Of a stretch of DNA of 64,000 nt, positions 24,329-34,535 are shown one piece after another. Made by a program: the position numbers and the translations under genes. Source of the DNA: Tetraselmis striata (lineage: Eukaryota > Chlorophyta > Chlorodendrophyceae > Chlorodendrales > Chlorodendraceae). The DNA is taken from positions 1 to 64,000 of the forward strand of contig VCJN01002687.1 in NCBI GenBank assembly GCA_006384855.1, in the 5' to 3' direction. Positions within the stretch are counted from its first letter, which is position 1, and every line of letters starts with the position of its first letter. Under the pieces are notes generated by a model. The model did no database searches. It was not told the origin of the DNA and saw only the letters and a list, made by a program, of their open reading frames with translations.

Positions 24329-27300
24329 GTATAACGCAGCGAAAACTGGAAGGTGGCAGGCTCAGTTGTTATGACTGCTTTTATGTCTACTCGTGCTGCA
24401 CCCAAAAAGGGCGCAACGACATGTGCCTAGTTTCCGTACCACTGAGCGACACTGTAGCCGAAAAGCGGTTAGGGAAAGGGGGAAACCCCATAAACAAGTT
24501 TAGAACATTTCAAAGATGAGTATGGTTTTGCCATTGTTGAGCGAACGGAGAGAGCGGTGGATTGACGGAGAAGGGGTAGCGCCAGGTCATGAGGGGGGCA
24601 CCGGGAAGGCCACCGCTGTGGAGTCTTGTTGGACTTTCAAGTGGCGGAGGGGCGCGATATGACTGAAGAAGAACCACGACGCGCCAGGCGAAAGAAGGAC
24701 GTTGGGATCGATGTAGTCCGGAACGACGTCGGAGTTAGTGGCCCAACCGCCTTGGTAGCGAATGTGGGACAGTAGAGTTCCGATGGCGTTAGCGGCAGAC
24801 GCTGCTCCCTTGCGAAGGCTGTGTGTGCTCCATGAAGTGCCGGCGGGAGGGGCAGCACCGACAAGACGAGCAGCCGTAGAGAGCCAGTCCGACATTGTGG
24901 CGGCGGTCCAAGAATTGGACTGCTCGCTCGGGGTGATCGCCCTGAAGTTAGTTTCGGCCAAGGCAACATGAACGAGGGGGGCAGACTAGCTATACATGGT
25001 CGATGAAGTGGTGCAGGAGACGTGCGATGCGGGGGTGCTCTGACACTGGAAGGAGCAGTACGCGCAAGTCGTCGGGACCCCGTCGACCAGCGCGGCCTTT
25101 TTCGCGGTACTACACATGCACGGTAATGTTGAAATCGTCGACATGCATATCTCGCACTCGGCAGGACACGCCGGTAAGCCCCCTAGCAAAGAATCAACAT
25201 GAAGCTGACAACCGAGGCCACGAGGGCTCGGAAGTTGTATTGGTACTCTGGGATGGGAGCAGACACAATCAACTCTGCATGCTCGACGAAGCGGTAAGCG
25301 ACATCAGCAGGCAGAGGGACTCGCAAAGGGGCAGCCTCTAGCGGCGTAGCATCAGACCACGACGAGCTGCAGTAAGGTGCATACTGTCCTTGGCGATTGG
25401 GTCGAGGTTGTGTAGCTCGAAGAACGTGTTGATTGCGGACAGGTAGGGCTGCAACGACTTAGCCCCAATGTGCCCACGCTCACCAACCCGCCAAGCAACG
25501 TGCCGGACGACAGTAGCAGCAGTCGCCTCCAGCGGGCTGATGTTCTCGGAGTCGTGCGTGGCAGAACTCCGCGAACTGAGATAATTTGCCAGCGTAGCTC
25601 TTGAGTGTCTGAGCGGTGAGGGAGCAGGAGAGTAGATCAAGGGTCCGCTGCCCCAACTAGTATGAGCCGAACGCGTCATGCAACCGAGACCGGAGTGAAG
25701 CGTCCCAAGGGGCAGCAGCTTCGGGCTCGTCAATTACGTAAGTGCGGCGCTGGGCCGACAGAGTAACTTAGTAAAGGTCGGCTCATGTTAGCAAAGTACT
25801 GGGTGGTAGCATGTGAGTTAGGTTTTCGGCGGTTGGCCGGTAGCTATTGGACGGGTTTGCAGCATCACTAGTACGGGTTTGCGGGGCTAGGTTCAGGTAG
25901 GAGGGCCGCCCCGAGCGCCCTTCGCGCTCGTAGCGCCTGTCACGCGCGTGTAACGTACACGCGCGAAGCTTGGTCGTTGCGAACCGGTAACGCCCAGTGT
26001 GACAACCGACTGACGCAGCGATGAGATGGTATGGGAGGCAGTTTTTTGAGGCGCCATACGCAGGTGTGCGAATGGTTGAGCCACACTCGGCTGTAGCTGT
26101 GAGAAGCGCCGCACAGAGGAAGGTCTAAATGAAGTATGTAAGGGGGGGGGGGGGGGGTCCGGTCCCGACACTACATGGCGCTCATCCCGTCGTGGAGCTA
26201 CTAAGGTTCGCCTCGCGGCGGTCACCGAAAAGTGGTCTCGCAAAGCGCGAGCGGCACCGACGAAAGGCGCCCCACACCGGCACTCGTGCTCACCTTCGCT
26301 GCCACGCCCACGCCCGCCACCACGTCCATGTCCACGCCCGCGACCTGCAGCCGCCGCCGCCGCCGCCACTCGAGCAATAGCGGTTGCTTTTGCACTGTTC
26401 GCAGCTGTCGTCTAAAAGACGCGACGCTCGTAGTCCTTCACGAGGTCCCCAAAAATCGCAGAGCCTAGATGCTCAGAAGCATGCTGAAAATGCTGGGCTC
26501 GCAGCACGTCCAGAACGCCTTGATCACCGTGCATACGCTTGACATCGTTAAGCTTCCGTAGGAAGGCCAAACGAAAACGAATAAACGCCTTGCTTGTCGA
26601 TGGCTTCGGCGCGATTCCGAGCACACGTGAGGTAGCTAGGGGGTGAAGTCTTGATTTGCAGTAGGGACGTAGGGTAGGAGCTCGTCGAGAGCCACGAAAA
26701 GTGCCATGTGTGGGCGACATCCAAAGATGCTCCTCCTGGGCCGGCATACGCTCAGTCATCCTGCTTGAGGTACTCGTTCGTTAGGTCGGTGCTCATGGGG
26801 AACAGTCCAAGCACTCGGCTGACCGGTCGAACGGCATTGTAACCAGACTCCGCTCGTTGCAGTAGTTTTGGCACCGCAAGGTAGTCGTCCTCGTCACTCA
26901 CGGATTTTGCTCCGACACGGCCGCTCTATCTGGGTTGGCTCTTGCAAGTCGGGGCGCACTGCGCCACCCCCGCTGCCTGTCGGCTGGCCCGCGATGCGCC
27001 GCCCGGAGACGGAGCCATGTGCCCCACCTCCACCAACAACACGGTCACGAGCCGTCAACTGAGCCACCGTTGTTGCAAGCTCGCGCAGTAATGTAGCAGA
27101 CTGGGCCTTCACGTCTGCTTGTAGCAATTCGAGCGTCGACTCAACGATGGGTTCTTCTCCATCTGACATGGTAACGCACGGACGTACGGATGAGAATTTC
27201 ACACACGGGTGGTGAACCGGGTGTGGTCTTGAACAACCTGGGGTGACCTTGCTCGCAACAGGTTACGAGACATTTTTTACATCGCGCTGCGTGTAACGCA

Positions 27301-27471
27301 GCGAAAACTGAAAGATGGCAGGCTCGACTGTTATGGCTGCTTTTATATCTACTCGTGCTGCACCAAAAAAAGGGCGCAACGACAGGTGCCTAGTTCCCGT
27401 ACCACTGAGCAGCACTGTAGCCGAAAAATGGTTTCCTTAGGGAGGAAACCCCATAAACAAGTTTAGAACAG
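24329..27471 (-). mobile_element. Tyrosine-recombinase transposon, degenerate copy A
   Basis: Same family as the element at 34.3-37.4 kb, in the same orientation. Terminal direct repeats lie at about 24333-24507 and 27285-27470 and are diverged from each other. The gag-like ORF (about 27170-26300) and the recombinase ORF (about 26300-24590) are recognisable but broken by several frameshifts and stops; for example the recombinase is split among fragments near 25338-25733 and 24587-24961. The latter keeps the HSLRKGAASAANAIG and GGWATNSDVVPDYIDPN motifs. In this copy the RG-rich gag tail runs without a stop into EHECRCGAPFVGAARALRD. A C-run has expanded inside the coding region near 26143-26157. 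It is inserted into the dispersed repeat of 23.8-24.3 kb. Confidence 0.75.
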
Positions 27472-29194
27472 AACATTAAAAAGCTAGCCTGGATCCATAA
27501 ATGGGTCCACCGAGGTACGAGTACTCGTGCGCGCGGCATGCGCACACTCATACTGGTACCCGTACATTATTATGCCTCAAATAGTTCAGTACAAGTTACA
27601 ATATATTATAAAAGTCACATAATCGCTACGTTGTACATCCCCGCGTCCGCCGACCCGCCGACCCGCTGACGACCGGCGACGACCGGCCCGACCGGCGGCG
27701 GCCGGGCGGGCGGTATCCGTACCGATACTGGTAGTAGTCAGCAGGTAAGTAGCGCGACGGTCAGTTTGGCCCGCGCGGAATCATGACGGAAAAAACCTCG
27801 AGCGGGGGGGTGGAGGCGCTGCTGACCGCGGTGCGCGCGGCCCGGCGCAGCACAACTGGCGGGACCCCAGTGTGATATCGATAGCAGGCGGGCCGCAGCG
27901 CTGCATGCTGGTGCGGCCTGCGGGTGCGGGTGGGTGGTGCTCAGCACTCCGGAACACGCGGTCATGGCGATAGGCAAGGGTGGAGTCGGCGGGCTCACCT
28001 TCATACAACTTGGGGGCCTATTGATATTTCAGCACGATATATTGACCGTCAATCTAACCACCCGCAAGTTCGCCGCGATCCGCGATCTAGGCGCCGCAAT
28101 GGCGCGGGGGCGCCGCGACGGCACGGGAGCGCCGCGAGGGGGATGTGATAATTAATGGTATGTATCACATTTTCCACTTGTGAGCTAGGCACATCATGAA
28201 GTACATGCAGCGGACAATGAGTACTACATTACATGCAACGATGTATCCCACATCGGACCCAGCTTTCACGTCATGACTATATGCATTACATTCACAGCAA
28301 CCTATAATACGCCAAGGACTGCCTCCACTTTATGAATTAAATGCAGCACATATTGAGTACCACATTATGCAACGATGAGTCCCACATGGTCTCAATAATG
28401 TATCAGTCGGGCTGGTCGTCGGTGGATGAATCGTCACGATACACGACCAGATGCCTCGCAGCCGGACGCAAAAATGCACACCTGGTGTTGCGGGCCTGCT
28501 CCCGTTGGTAATAGTTCATGCACGCCAGCTTGAAGCGCAGCAAGAGCAGAAAAGACAGTTGATCCATACGCGCGAACGAGTTCGGGATCTGCGATAGGGA
28601 CCGGCGATGGGGATGCTCCGCCAACAAAAAGCTGCAAGCCCGACTCTTGAGCTCCGCGATGATGTATACAATTGAAACTGCAATCGACGTGGTTCTTCGC
28701 GCGGAACTCATCGAACTCGTCGATGTAGAGCTCGAAGTAACTCCGCCTCTCGTAAATAATATAATAAAAGCGTAGTTGTGCAAGTTACACCTTCGGGACG
28801 GGCCGGTACATGTGCGCCTAAATGAGTGAACAAAGCGGCACGCAACATCAACGTAGTGGTGACAATATTCATTAGGTGCTCACCCGTTGTCGTAACTGAT
28901 TTCGTCGGGTGGTTTCGGATACAAGGCCAAGAAGTGGTCGAACGCAATCCCGGGACCTCGGAAGCATCCATGACCGCCGGCAAACATGACGCATATGCCT
29001 TGCACTGCCAACACATGCAACAGACAATCAATGCGAATACACATGCGCGCTTTACGGCGTCCCCCTCTCCAGAAGGCTCCCTCTACAATGAAGGGTCCCC
29101 TCCCTAGAGGGTACCCGTTGTATCGTGGGCACGGTGTGAGCACCGCAAACAGTCACATGCACCAGACATTCAATGTGAATCCCGAGGGTCCCCT
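27472..29194. other. Repeat-rich intergenic region
   Basis: No firm gene. A minus-strand open frame of 126 codons at 28403-28783 (with segments YIIAELKSRACSFLLAEH and MDQLSFLLLLRFKLACMNYY) is unassigned. Two imperfect copies of an approximately 65-base unit (containing GCAACGATG and CCACAT) lie near 28195-28260 and 28330-28395. Part of the sequence right of 27471 (AACATTAAAAAG, TGGATCC) is shared with 29720-29750. Confidence 0.4.
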
Positions 29195-29712
29195 TCCCAG
29201 ATGGCCCCCTCCCCCAGAGGGCGCCCTTCCCAGAGGGTCCGCTTCCCATATATATAGTGGCGTCCCGACATGTATTGAGCCCATCGCTATGCCCGCCTGC
29301 GATCCCCAACCGCGCCATGTCGTTGCGCACTCCGCGGTCACTACCCTCAATACGGGTGACCCGCCCCTCGCCCTCACTCCATCCGCGTCGACCGTGATAT
29401 GCGTTCAGCGTGGCGTCCGTTCCCGTTCATCGCTATGTGCTGGTGGTAGTCCGCTCGGAGAGTCCCCGTTGTGACCGGTGAGGGCGTCCCGCACTCGCGC
29501 ACATTTGGCCACCATTCGGCACCCTCCCCGGGGGGCGTGTTCCCTTCGGCGCGTCTCGACGGCGCACAACCATGCGGGACTGGGTTAGGTCATAGCGCTG
29601 GACCCTAGCAGTAGGCGAGCGGGGTAACAGCGGCGTACCGAGGTACAATTCAAAGCCTTTGCGCGCAACTGCGCGCGGCATTACAACGCCCTCGTCATGA
29701 TGTCGTTTCCCT
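29195..29712. repeat. Dispersed ~500-bp repeat, copy 2 (uninterrupted)
   Basis: Second copy of the repeat at 23.8-24.3 kb. Here its right end continues through GTCGTTTCC into AACATTAAAAAG and CCTGGATCC without the 3.1-kb insertion seen in copy 1, so it serves as the empty-site counterpart. A GAGGG-type minisatellite borders its left side. Confidence 0.7.
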
Positions 29713-29786
29713 GTCTGCAAAAAACATTAAAAAGCCCTGGATCCGTAAATGTTGGCCTGGACTCTCAACCAGGCGCCCGTCACTCA

Positions 29787-29934
29787 TCCATCCCGCCTCG
29801 TGCGGGGTGCGGACCGTTTTTTAAAACCGGCCTGTCTTGATCTTTTAATACTGCGTTTAGCGGTACAGGTAGCGACTAAGGATTACAGGTAGGCGGATTT
29901 GTCAATGGCCTTTTTGTAATTCACACCAGTAGTC
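29787..29934 (+). repeat. Foldback-family repeat, third copy
   Basis: It contains CTCGTGCGGGGTGCGG, CCGGCCTGTCTTGATCTTTT, TTTAGCGG and finally CCTTTTTGTAATTCACACCA, in the same order as the element at 2466-2612. It ends immediately upstream of the UEV gene region. Confidence 0.5.
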
Positions 29935-30179
29935 CCAGACGAGGCGCCGCCGGCCGTCCCGCTACGGTGCGCGCAGTGCTTCCGGGCCGGGAACTGCGCG
30001 CTGCTGCTGCTTTTTTTTCAGCTGGCGACCCACTCGCCACCACCTTTCTGCTAGAGCCGCCTCAGCACCCTGCCCCCCCTCCTGCCCAGCCCGCCCACGC
30101 CCCCGTTGCTTCCTTCACCGTCGCCACCACCTCGGGTGTCTCCTCTCTGCCCCACCTCCCCCGCGTGAGCGCCGGCGCC

Positions 30180-30611
30180 ATGGCGGCCGACAAGGTGTCG
30201 ATGCCGCGCAACTTCAAGCTTCTGGAGGAGCTGGAGAAGGGCGAGAAGGGCCTGGGCGACGGCAACGTGAGCTACGGCATGGCGGAGGGGCACGAGGATG
30301 ACCACCTGCTGCGCTACTGGACGGGCACCATCATCGGCCCGCCGGGCACCGTGCACGACGGGCGCATATACACGCTGAAGATCCAGTGCGGGATGGACTA
30401 CCCCGAGAAGCCGCCCACGCTGCAGTTCGTCACCAAGATCAATCTCTCCTGCGTGGACGGCGAGGGCCACGTGTCGGGCGCCAAGTTCCACGTGCTCAAC
30501 AAGTGGAGCCGGGAGTACTCGCTGGAGGTGGTGCTCAGCGAGTTGCGGCGCGAGATGGCGTCCCCGGCCAACCGGAAGCTCTCGCAGCCGGTGGAGGGCA
30601 CCAACTTTTGA
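30180..30611 (+). CDS. UBE2V: Ubiquitin-conjugating enzyme variant (UEV1/MMS2)
   Basis: This catalytically inactive E2 variant pairs with UBC13 to build Lys63-linked ubiquitin chains in DNA-damage tolerance and signalling. The 143-residue frame starts at an ATG in a strong context (GGCGCCATGG) and shows PRNFKLLEELEKGEKGLGDG, YWTGTIIGPPGT, RIYTLKIQCGMDYPEKPP, FVTKINLSCVDG and KLSQPVEGTNF. It covers the whole family length of about 140-145 residues. There is no E2 active-site cysteine in an HPN context, as expected for a UEV. It has no intron, unlike its neighbours. The frame is open upstream to 29967, but those residues show no similarity, so the start at 30180 is preferred. Strong identification. 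Confidence 0.93.
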   Translation: MAADKVSMPRNFKLLEELEKGEKGLGDGNVSYGMAEGHEDDHLLRYWTGTIIGPPGTVHDGRIYTLKIQCGMDYPEKPPTLQFVTKINLSCVDGEGHVSGAKFHVLNKWSREYSLEVVLSELRREMASPANRKLSQPVEGTNF

Positions 30612-32164
30612 GTCACCGTGCCCGCGTGGAGCCGCCGGGGGCGCCAGCGAAGCGCGCCAGGCGCAGCGAGGGGGCGGGGCCAAGAGCTGCGGAGGCAGCT
30701 CGGAGCCCTGCTGGCGCGCTCTGCCCCCCTCCCCCGCCCCCCTCTACCCCCCTCAGCCCCAAAATCCTGACCCCAACCCCACCCAGCCCATACCGCATCG
30801 GACACCTTTAACCACAGCAGCGATACACACACAGCGCCCCCCGCCCCCTTCTTCCGGCTGCTGGTCTTCAGCGAGCTTATCTGCCCCGGACCAATCTTAT
30901 CGGCCACGGAGGCGGGGCGGTGTGGGGTCGTGAGGGTGGCGGACACTCTGAGCACGGCCGGCGGCTGCTGGCAAGGCGATACGTAAGTCCGCTGCTGCGC
31001 CGAAGCTGCTGGGCTGGGGTGAGCCGGGTGGCAACCATTGAGCAGGAGCCGCAGGAAAGGGGAACGGGGAGGTGGGGGGGTGGGGGGGAGGGCTTTGAAA
31101 GCAGTGCCCCGATGCGGCTCCTCCGCAAGCAGCGGCGCGGGACCAGCAGCAGCAGAGGAGGTTACTGGCAGGCGCAGCCGGCTGGGTTGCTGCAGTGGGT
31201 TGCTCTGGCAAGGGCAGCGTGATGAGCCGAATCGTCGGCCGCGACAGCTGTCACGGGCGCTTTTTTGCCAGAGTATGGGGGGTGGCCCAGAGTGGGCGCT
31301 CTAGCGGGCGGGAGCGACTGTGCATGCAGTGCCACTGCGGGTGCGGCCGTGCCATGCCATAGGCTGTGGAGGGCCATGGAGGATACGCCGTTGGCTGCTA
31401 TGCACGTGCGCCAAAGCTGTACAATCCAGTAACACGTGGGGACGGAGGGGGGAAAGGGGGAGGAACTCTTGAACTGCGAGTTTGGCGAGCGCATGCGCAA
31501 AGTGAATCATCACGGCCCAGCTGTTTTGTGCAATAGCTAGCGGGAGCCGGTGGGCATGTTTCCGCCTCACACCTACGTCCGCAAAGGGCGCTCTCGCCAT
31601 CCCGCTCCCCCCACATAGAAATAACGAGGCGATTCTAGGCGTGCCTTAATGCGGCATGTACCGTGACACGATACATTTGCGCAACCATATCTTTGTTTAA
31701 GTATAGTTTTCATGCAACGTGCGATTCGCCTGCGCTTGTTATGGCAGCAACCACAGCCATCAAATAGTCACAATCGTTCTTGCTGAATAGTCTCATATGT
31801 CTATGGGATACACCTATGGTATCCATTGTGACGTACAGAGGTCCCGGCACGGTAATAACATTGCGAATAGGAACCCACCCTACCTGCTAGATATATACAC
31901 AACTATTGCGGGCACTAAAGCGAACGTTTGTATAGCTTGCCTGCAAGCTGTATTTGGGTCTTAGAATCAGCGTTCTCATGGGCGCGTCCGTGCCCATATG
32001 CTAATACATATGATACTACTCTTTGGCGCTGGACGCGGCAGCAACAGCATATCATACGTCAAACCATCGAATGTCACTGAAAACATTGTCTTCATCGTTC
32101 GGTTTTGACCCTAAACGGTTGAGATTTGCTTCTGACTTATCACCCAGTCACAAGCTAGGAGGCT
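30612..32164. other. Intergenic region without recognised gene
   Basis: Several overlapping open frames occur near 30.7-31.6 kb, but none shows a conserved motif and all overlap one another on both strands. The part from 31620 to 32160 is lower in GC and has no long frame. I see no RNA gene. Confidence 0.4.
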
Positions 32165-32236
32165 TCATTTGAGGTCACCATCGGCACTGCTGAAGGTGCA
32201 GCCCAGGTGCGCCAAGGCGTTCCAGCAGGCCTCGAA
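32165..32236 (-). CDS. Orphan terminal exon of an unidentified minus-strand gene
   Basis: On the minus strand a good acceptor (CTATCCTGCAG) is followed by 23 codons, FEACWNALAHLGCTF and then SSADGDLK, and a TGA at 32165. It reads like the last exon of a protein gene. The preceding exon should lie between 32240 and 32660, but only poly-C-rich sequence with no clear coding stretch is visible there. It is too short to assign to a family. Confidence 0.35.
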   Translation of the reverse strand, partial: FEACWNALAHLGCTFSSADGDLK

Positions 32237-32668
32237 CTGCAGGATAGGTTAACGCTCCGCCCCCTCCTTTCCCGGCCTCACCCCCAAGGCGACGACCCAT
32301 TGGCGATATCCCCCAGCCATTGCTCCTGCCTGCCGCCGTTCCCGACCTTTCGCCCGTTGCTCGGCGAAATGGAGCCACAGAGCTGCCCCCCCCCCCCCCC
32401 CCTCAGCTGTGTTGGGCTGGTAGCCATGGAGTTGTTGCTTGCCCCCCACGCCTGAAGAGGAGAGAGAAAGGGGTCGCAAGGGGGGTGTGGAGGTGGCAAG
32501 GGGGGGTGGCGTCCTTTCTCCTTGTGCGCATGAACACCAAGGGCCGGAATGTCCCTCCATGACCGCCCGGCGGTAAGTACGCTGTCGTTTGTCTTAAAAG
32601 GATCTGTAGAAGGGAGGGGGGGGGGGACTGTAGCTAATGGCTGTCTATGGCGTGGGCGGGGCGCCCGC

Positions 32669-33542
32669 TCACAGGTAAACGCCGCAGGAGAGCAGCAGGA
32701 AGAGCAAGCCCCAGCCCTGCGGGCGGGCAGGCAGGGAGGCAAGGACGGAGGGAGATAGTCAACGTCATGGGGAGGGAGAACACAGGCCTGACCACACAGC
32801 TAGCAGCACCGGATGCGCAGTGGCTTGTATGTTGATAACCCATGCACCCTGCAGCCCCCTCCCTGCCGCGAGTGGGCGCGCAGCATCGCACCAGCAGCAG
32901 CGACGACACCCCCCCAAGCGCCAGCTCCTGGAACATGCTCCGGCTGTACTTGGTCTTGGTGGCCTGGTAGCTGTTTAGGTTGGGGGGTGGGAGTGGGAGT
33001 GGGTAACCCGCTGAGGCCATGGCGCTGTGATACACCTTCATCACGTCGGCATGGGCAGCCGCCAGGATCAGGATGACGGCATGGGGGAAGAGAGGGGGGG
33101 GGGGGGGCTTACACAAAAAACGCTGCGGTGGAGGCCAGCCCCGCTGCTAGCAGCAGGAAGGACAGGAGGGGGTACAGCGCCGGCGGGACCGGGCTGGAGT
33201 ATGGCGAGAGCTCTGCATCTGCCTGCGGTTGGGGTGGTCGGGGTGCGTGCAGTGGGTGAGGCATGGAGTGGGGGCTTGGGGGACCGATGGGGCAGTGGAA
33301 GCCCCCGCCCGCCACAGAAAAAAAAAAACACCGCCCTGCCGTGCAGCTTTCCCCGCCGTCTTGGCTGGCCAGCAGCCGGCCAGCTTCCGGTGCGGCAGGC
33401 AGTGCGCCGGGCGCGCTGACTCTGTGGATGAGTATGTTGGGGGTGTAGTTGGGTACCTCCGATGCGGACCAACGGGGTGAGGGAGGGGGTTGTTGGACTT
33501 GAGGGGGGTGGGGGGGGGGGGGGGGGGGTGTGCGCTCACCAT
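32669..33542 (-). CDS. TMEM258: TMEM258-like oligosaccharyltransferase subunit
   Basis: This small two-helix ER membrane protein is a subunit of the oligosaccharyltransferase that N-glycosylates nascent proteins. Minus-strand exons 33540-33542 (the ATG alone), 33113-33222, 32892-32970 and 32669-32716 join in phase to exactly 79 residues, the length of human TMEM258. The residues ELSPYSSPVPPALYPLL, STAAFFVYQATKTKYSRSMF and GWGLLFLLLSCGVYL follow the family closely (SPVNPAVFP, FFVYEVTSTKYTRD, LLLWVGIY). The first coding exon holds only the start codon, in a good context (GCCACCATG) directly followed by the donor GTGAGC. Intron 2 begins GTAAGC and runs straight into poly-C. The gene is too small and too split for simple ORF calling, but the identification is strong. 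Confidence 0.88.
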
Positions 33543-34270
33543 GGTGGCTTTACCGCCGGCAAAGGCCAGCAGCATGTGCGGGGTTGCGACCGAGGTTGGT
33601 ATGTGCGGTTCTAGCCGGTTGTGGTTGGCGCGCTGATGGCCTGCTGGGGGTAGGTAGGCGCGCGGCTGGAGATTATGCCGGGCTGATCTCGGAGTCTCTG
33701 CGCGGTGGACCGAGCCTTGCTTATCGGCGGGCGCGGGATCTCGACAATAATGCCGATTGAGGGGCGAGTGGCTGCCCGAGGTGGTGAATGAGAAGCGGGT
33801 TCAGGCGCGTTCGTCCGAGGCTGGCTACAGTCGGTCGGTCGCATGCAGTGTCTTAGGTCTGGGTTTTTCGCGCTGCGGGCTCGCGCGGCGCGCGGCGTTC
33901 GATCTCGCATCGCAGGCGCGCCGCCTCATCAGCAAGCACCCGCCTGCTCAGCAGCAGCACCGCGCGCAAGCGGAGACGAGGAGCGACTATTTTTACCGCG
34001 GTTCATCTCTGGTTCCTGGTCCGGTTCCCCGGCAAAAAAATCTGAATTTCAATATGAAATCGTTGGTCATTCGAAAGCCGCTCGAAGGTCTCGCTATGCT
34101 GTGAAATAATATGTAGCGACAAAGCGCTGCCGGATCTTCCCATGTATGTAGTTTCAAAGTTGAGTCTGGTTTTGCCAAAAAGGTCGCGCAGGCTGTTTTA
34201 CACGGTCAAGAGCCGAAATTGGCAGGAAGGTTTAGCGAAAAGCGTGGAGGGAAAACGGAGTCAGGGGGGG
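33543..34270. other. TMEM258 upstream region and element flank
   Basis: A poly-G tract lies near 33507-33528 within TMEM258 intron 1. Upstream of the start codon no promoter motif is evident. At about 34146-34176 there is a stray copy of TTTCAAAGTTGAGTCTGGTT, a sequence that also follows the left terminal repeat inside the 34.3-37.4 kb element. This suggests an older partial insertion next to it. Confidence 0.45.
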
Positions 34271-34456
34271 CGCTGCGTGGAACGCAGCGAAAACTGGAAG
34301 ATGGCAGGCTCAGCTGTTCTGGCTGCTTTTATGTCTACTCGTGCTGCACCCAACAAGGGCGCAACAACAGTTACTAGTTCCCGTACCACTGCGCAGCACT
34401 TGTAGCTGAAAAGCGGTTAGGTCAAGGATGGAAACCCCATAAACTAGTTTAGATCA
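34271..34456. repeat. Terminal direct repeat of element B (left)
   Basis: By eye it is identical over 186 bp to 37187-37372. It contains GCAGGCTCAGCTGTTCTGGC and ends CCCCATAAACTAGTTTAGATC. Confidence 0.85.
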
Positions 34457-34535
34457 TTTCAAAGTTGAGTCTGGTTTTGCCAGTCTTGAGCGAACGGAGA
34501 GAGCGGTGGATTGACGGAGAAGGGGTAGCGCCAAG

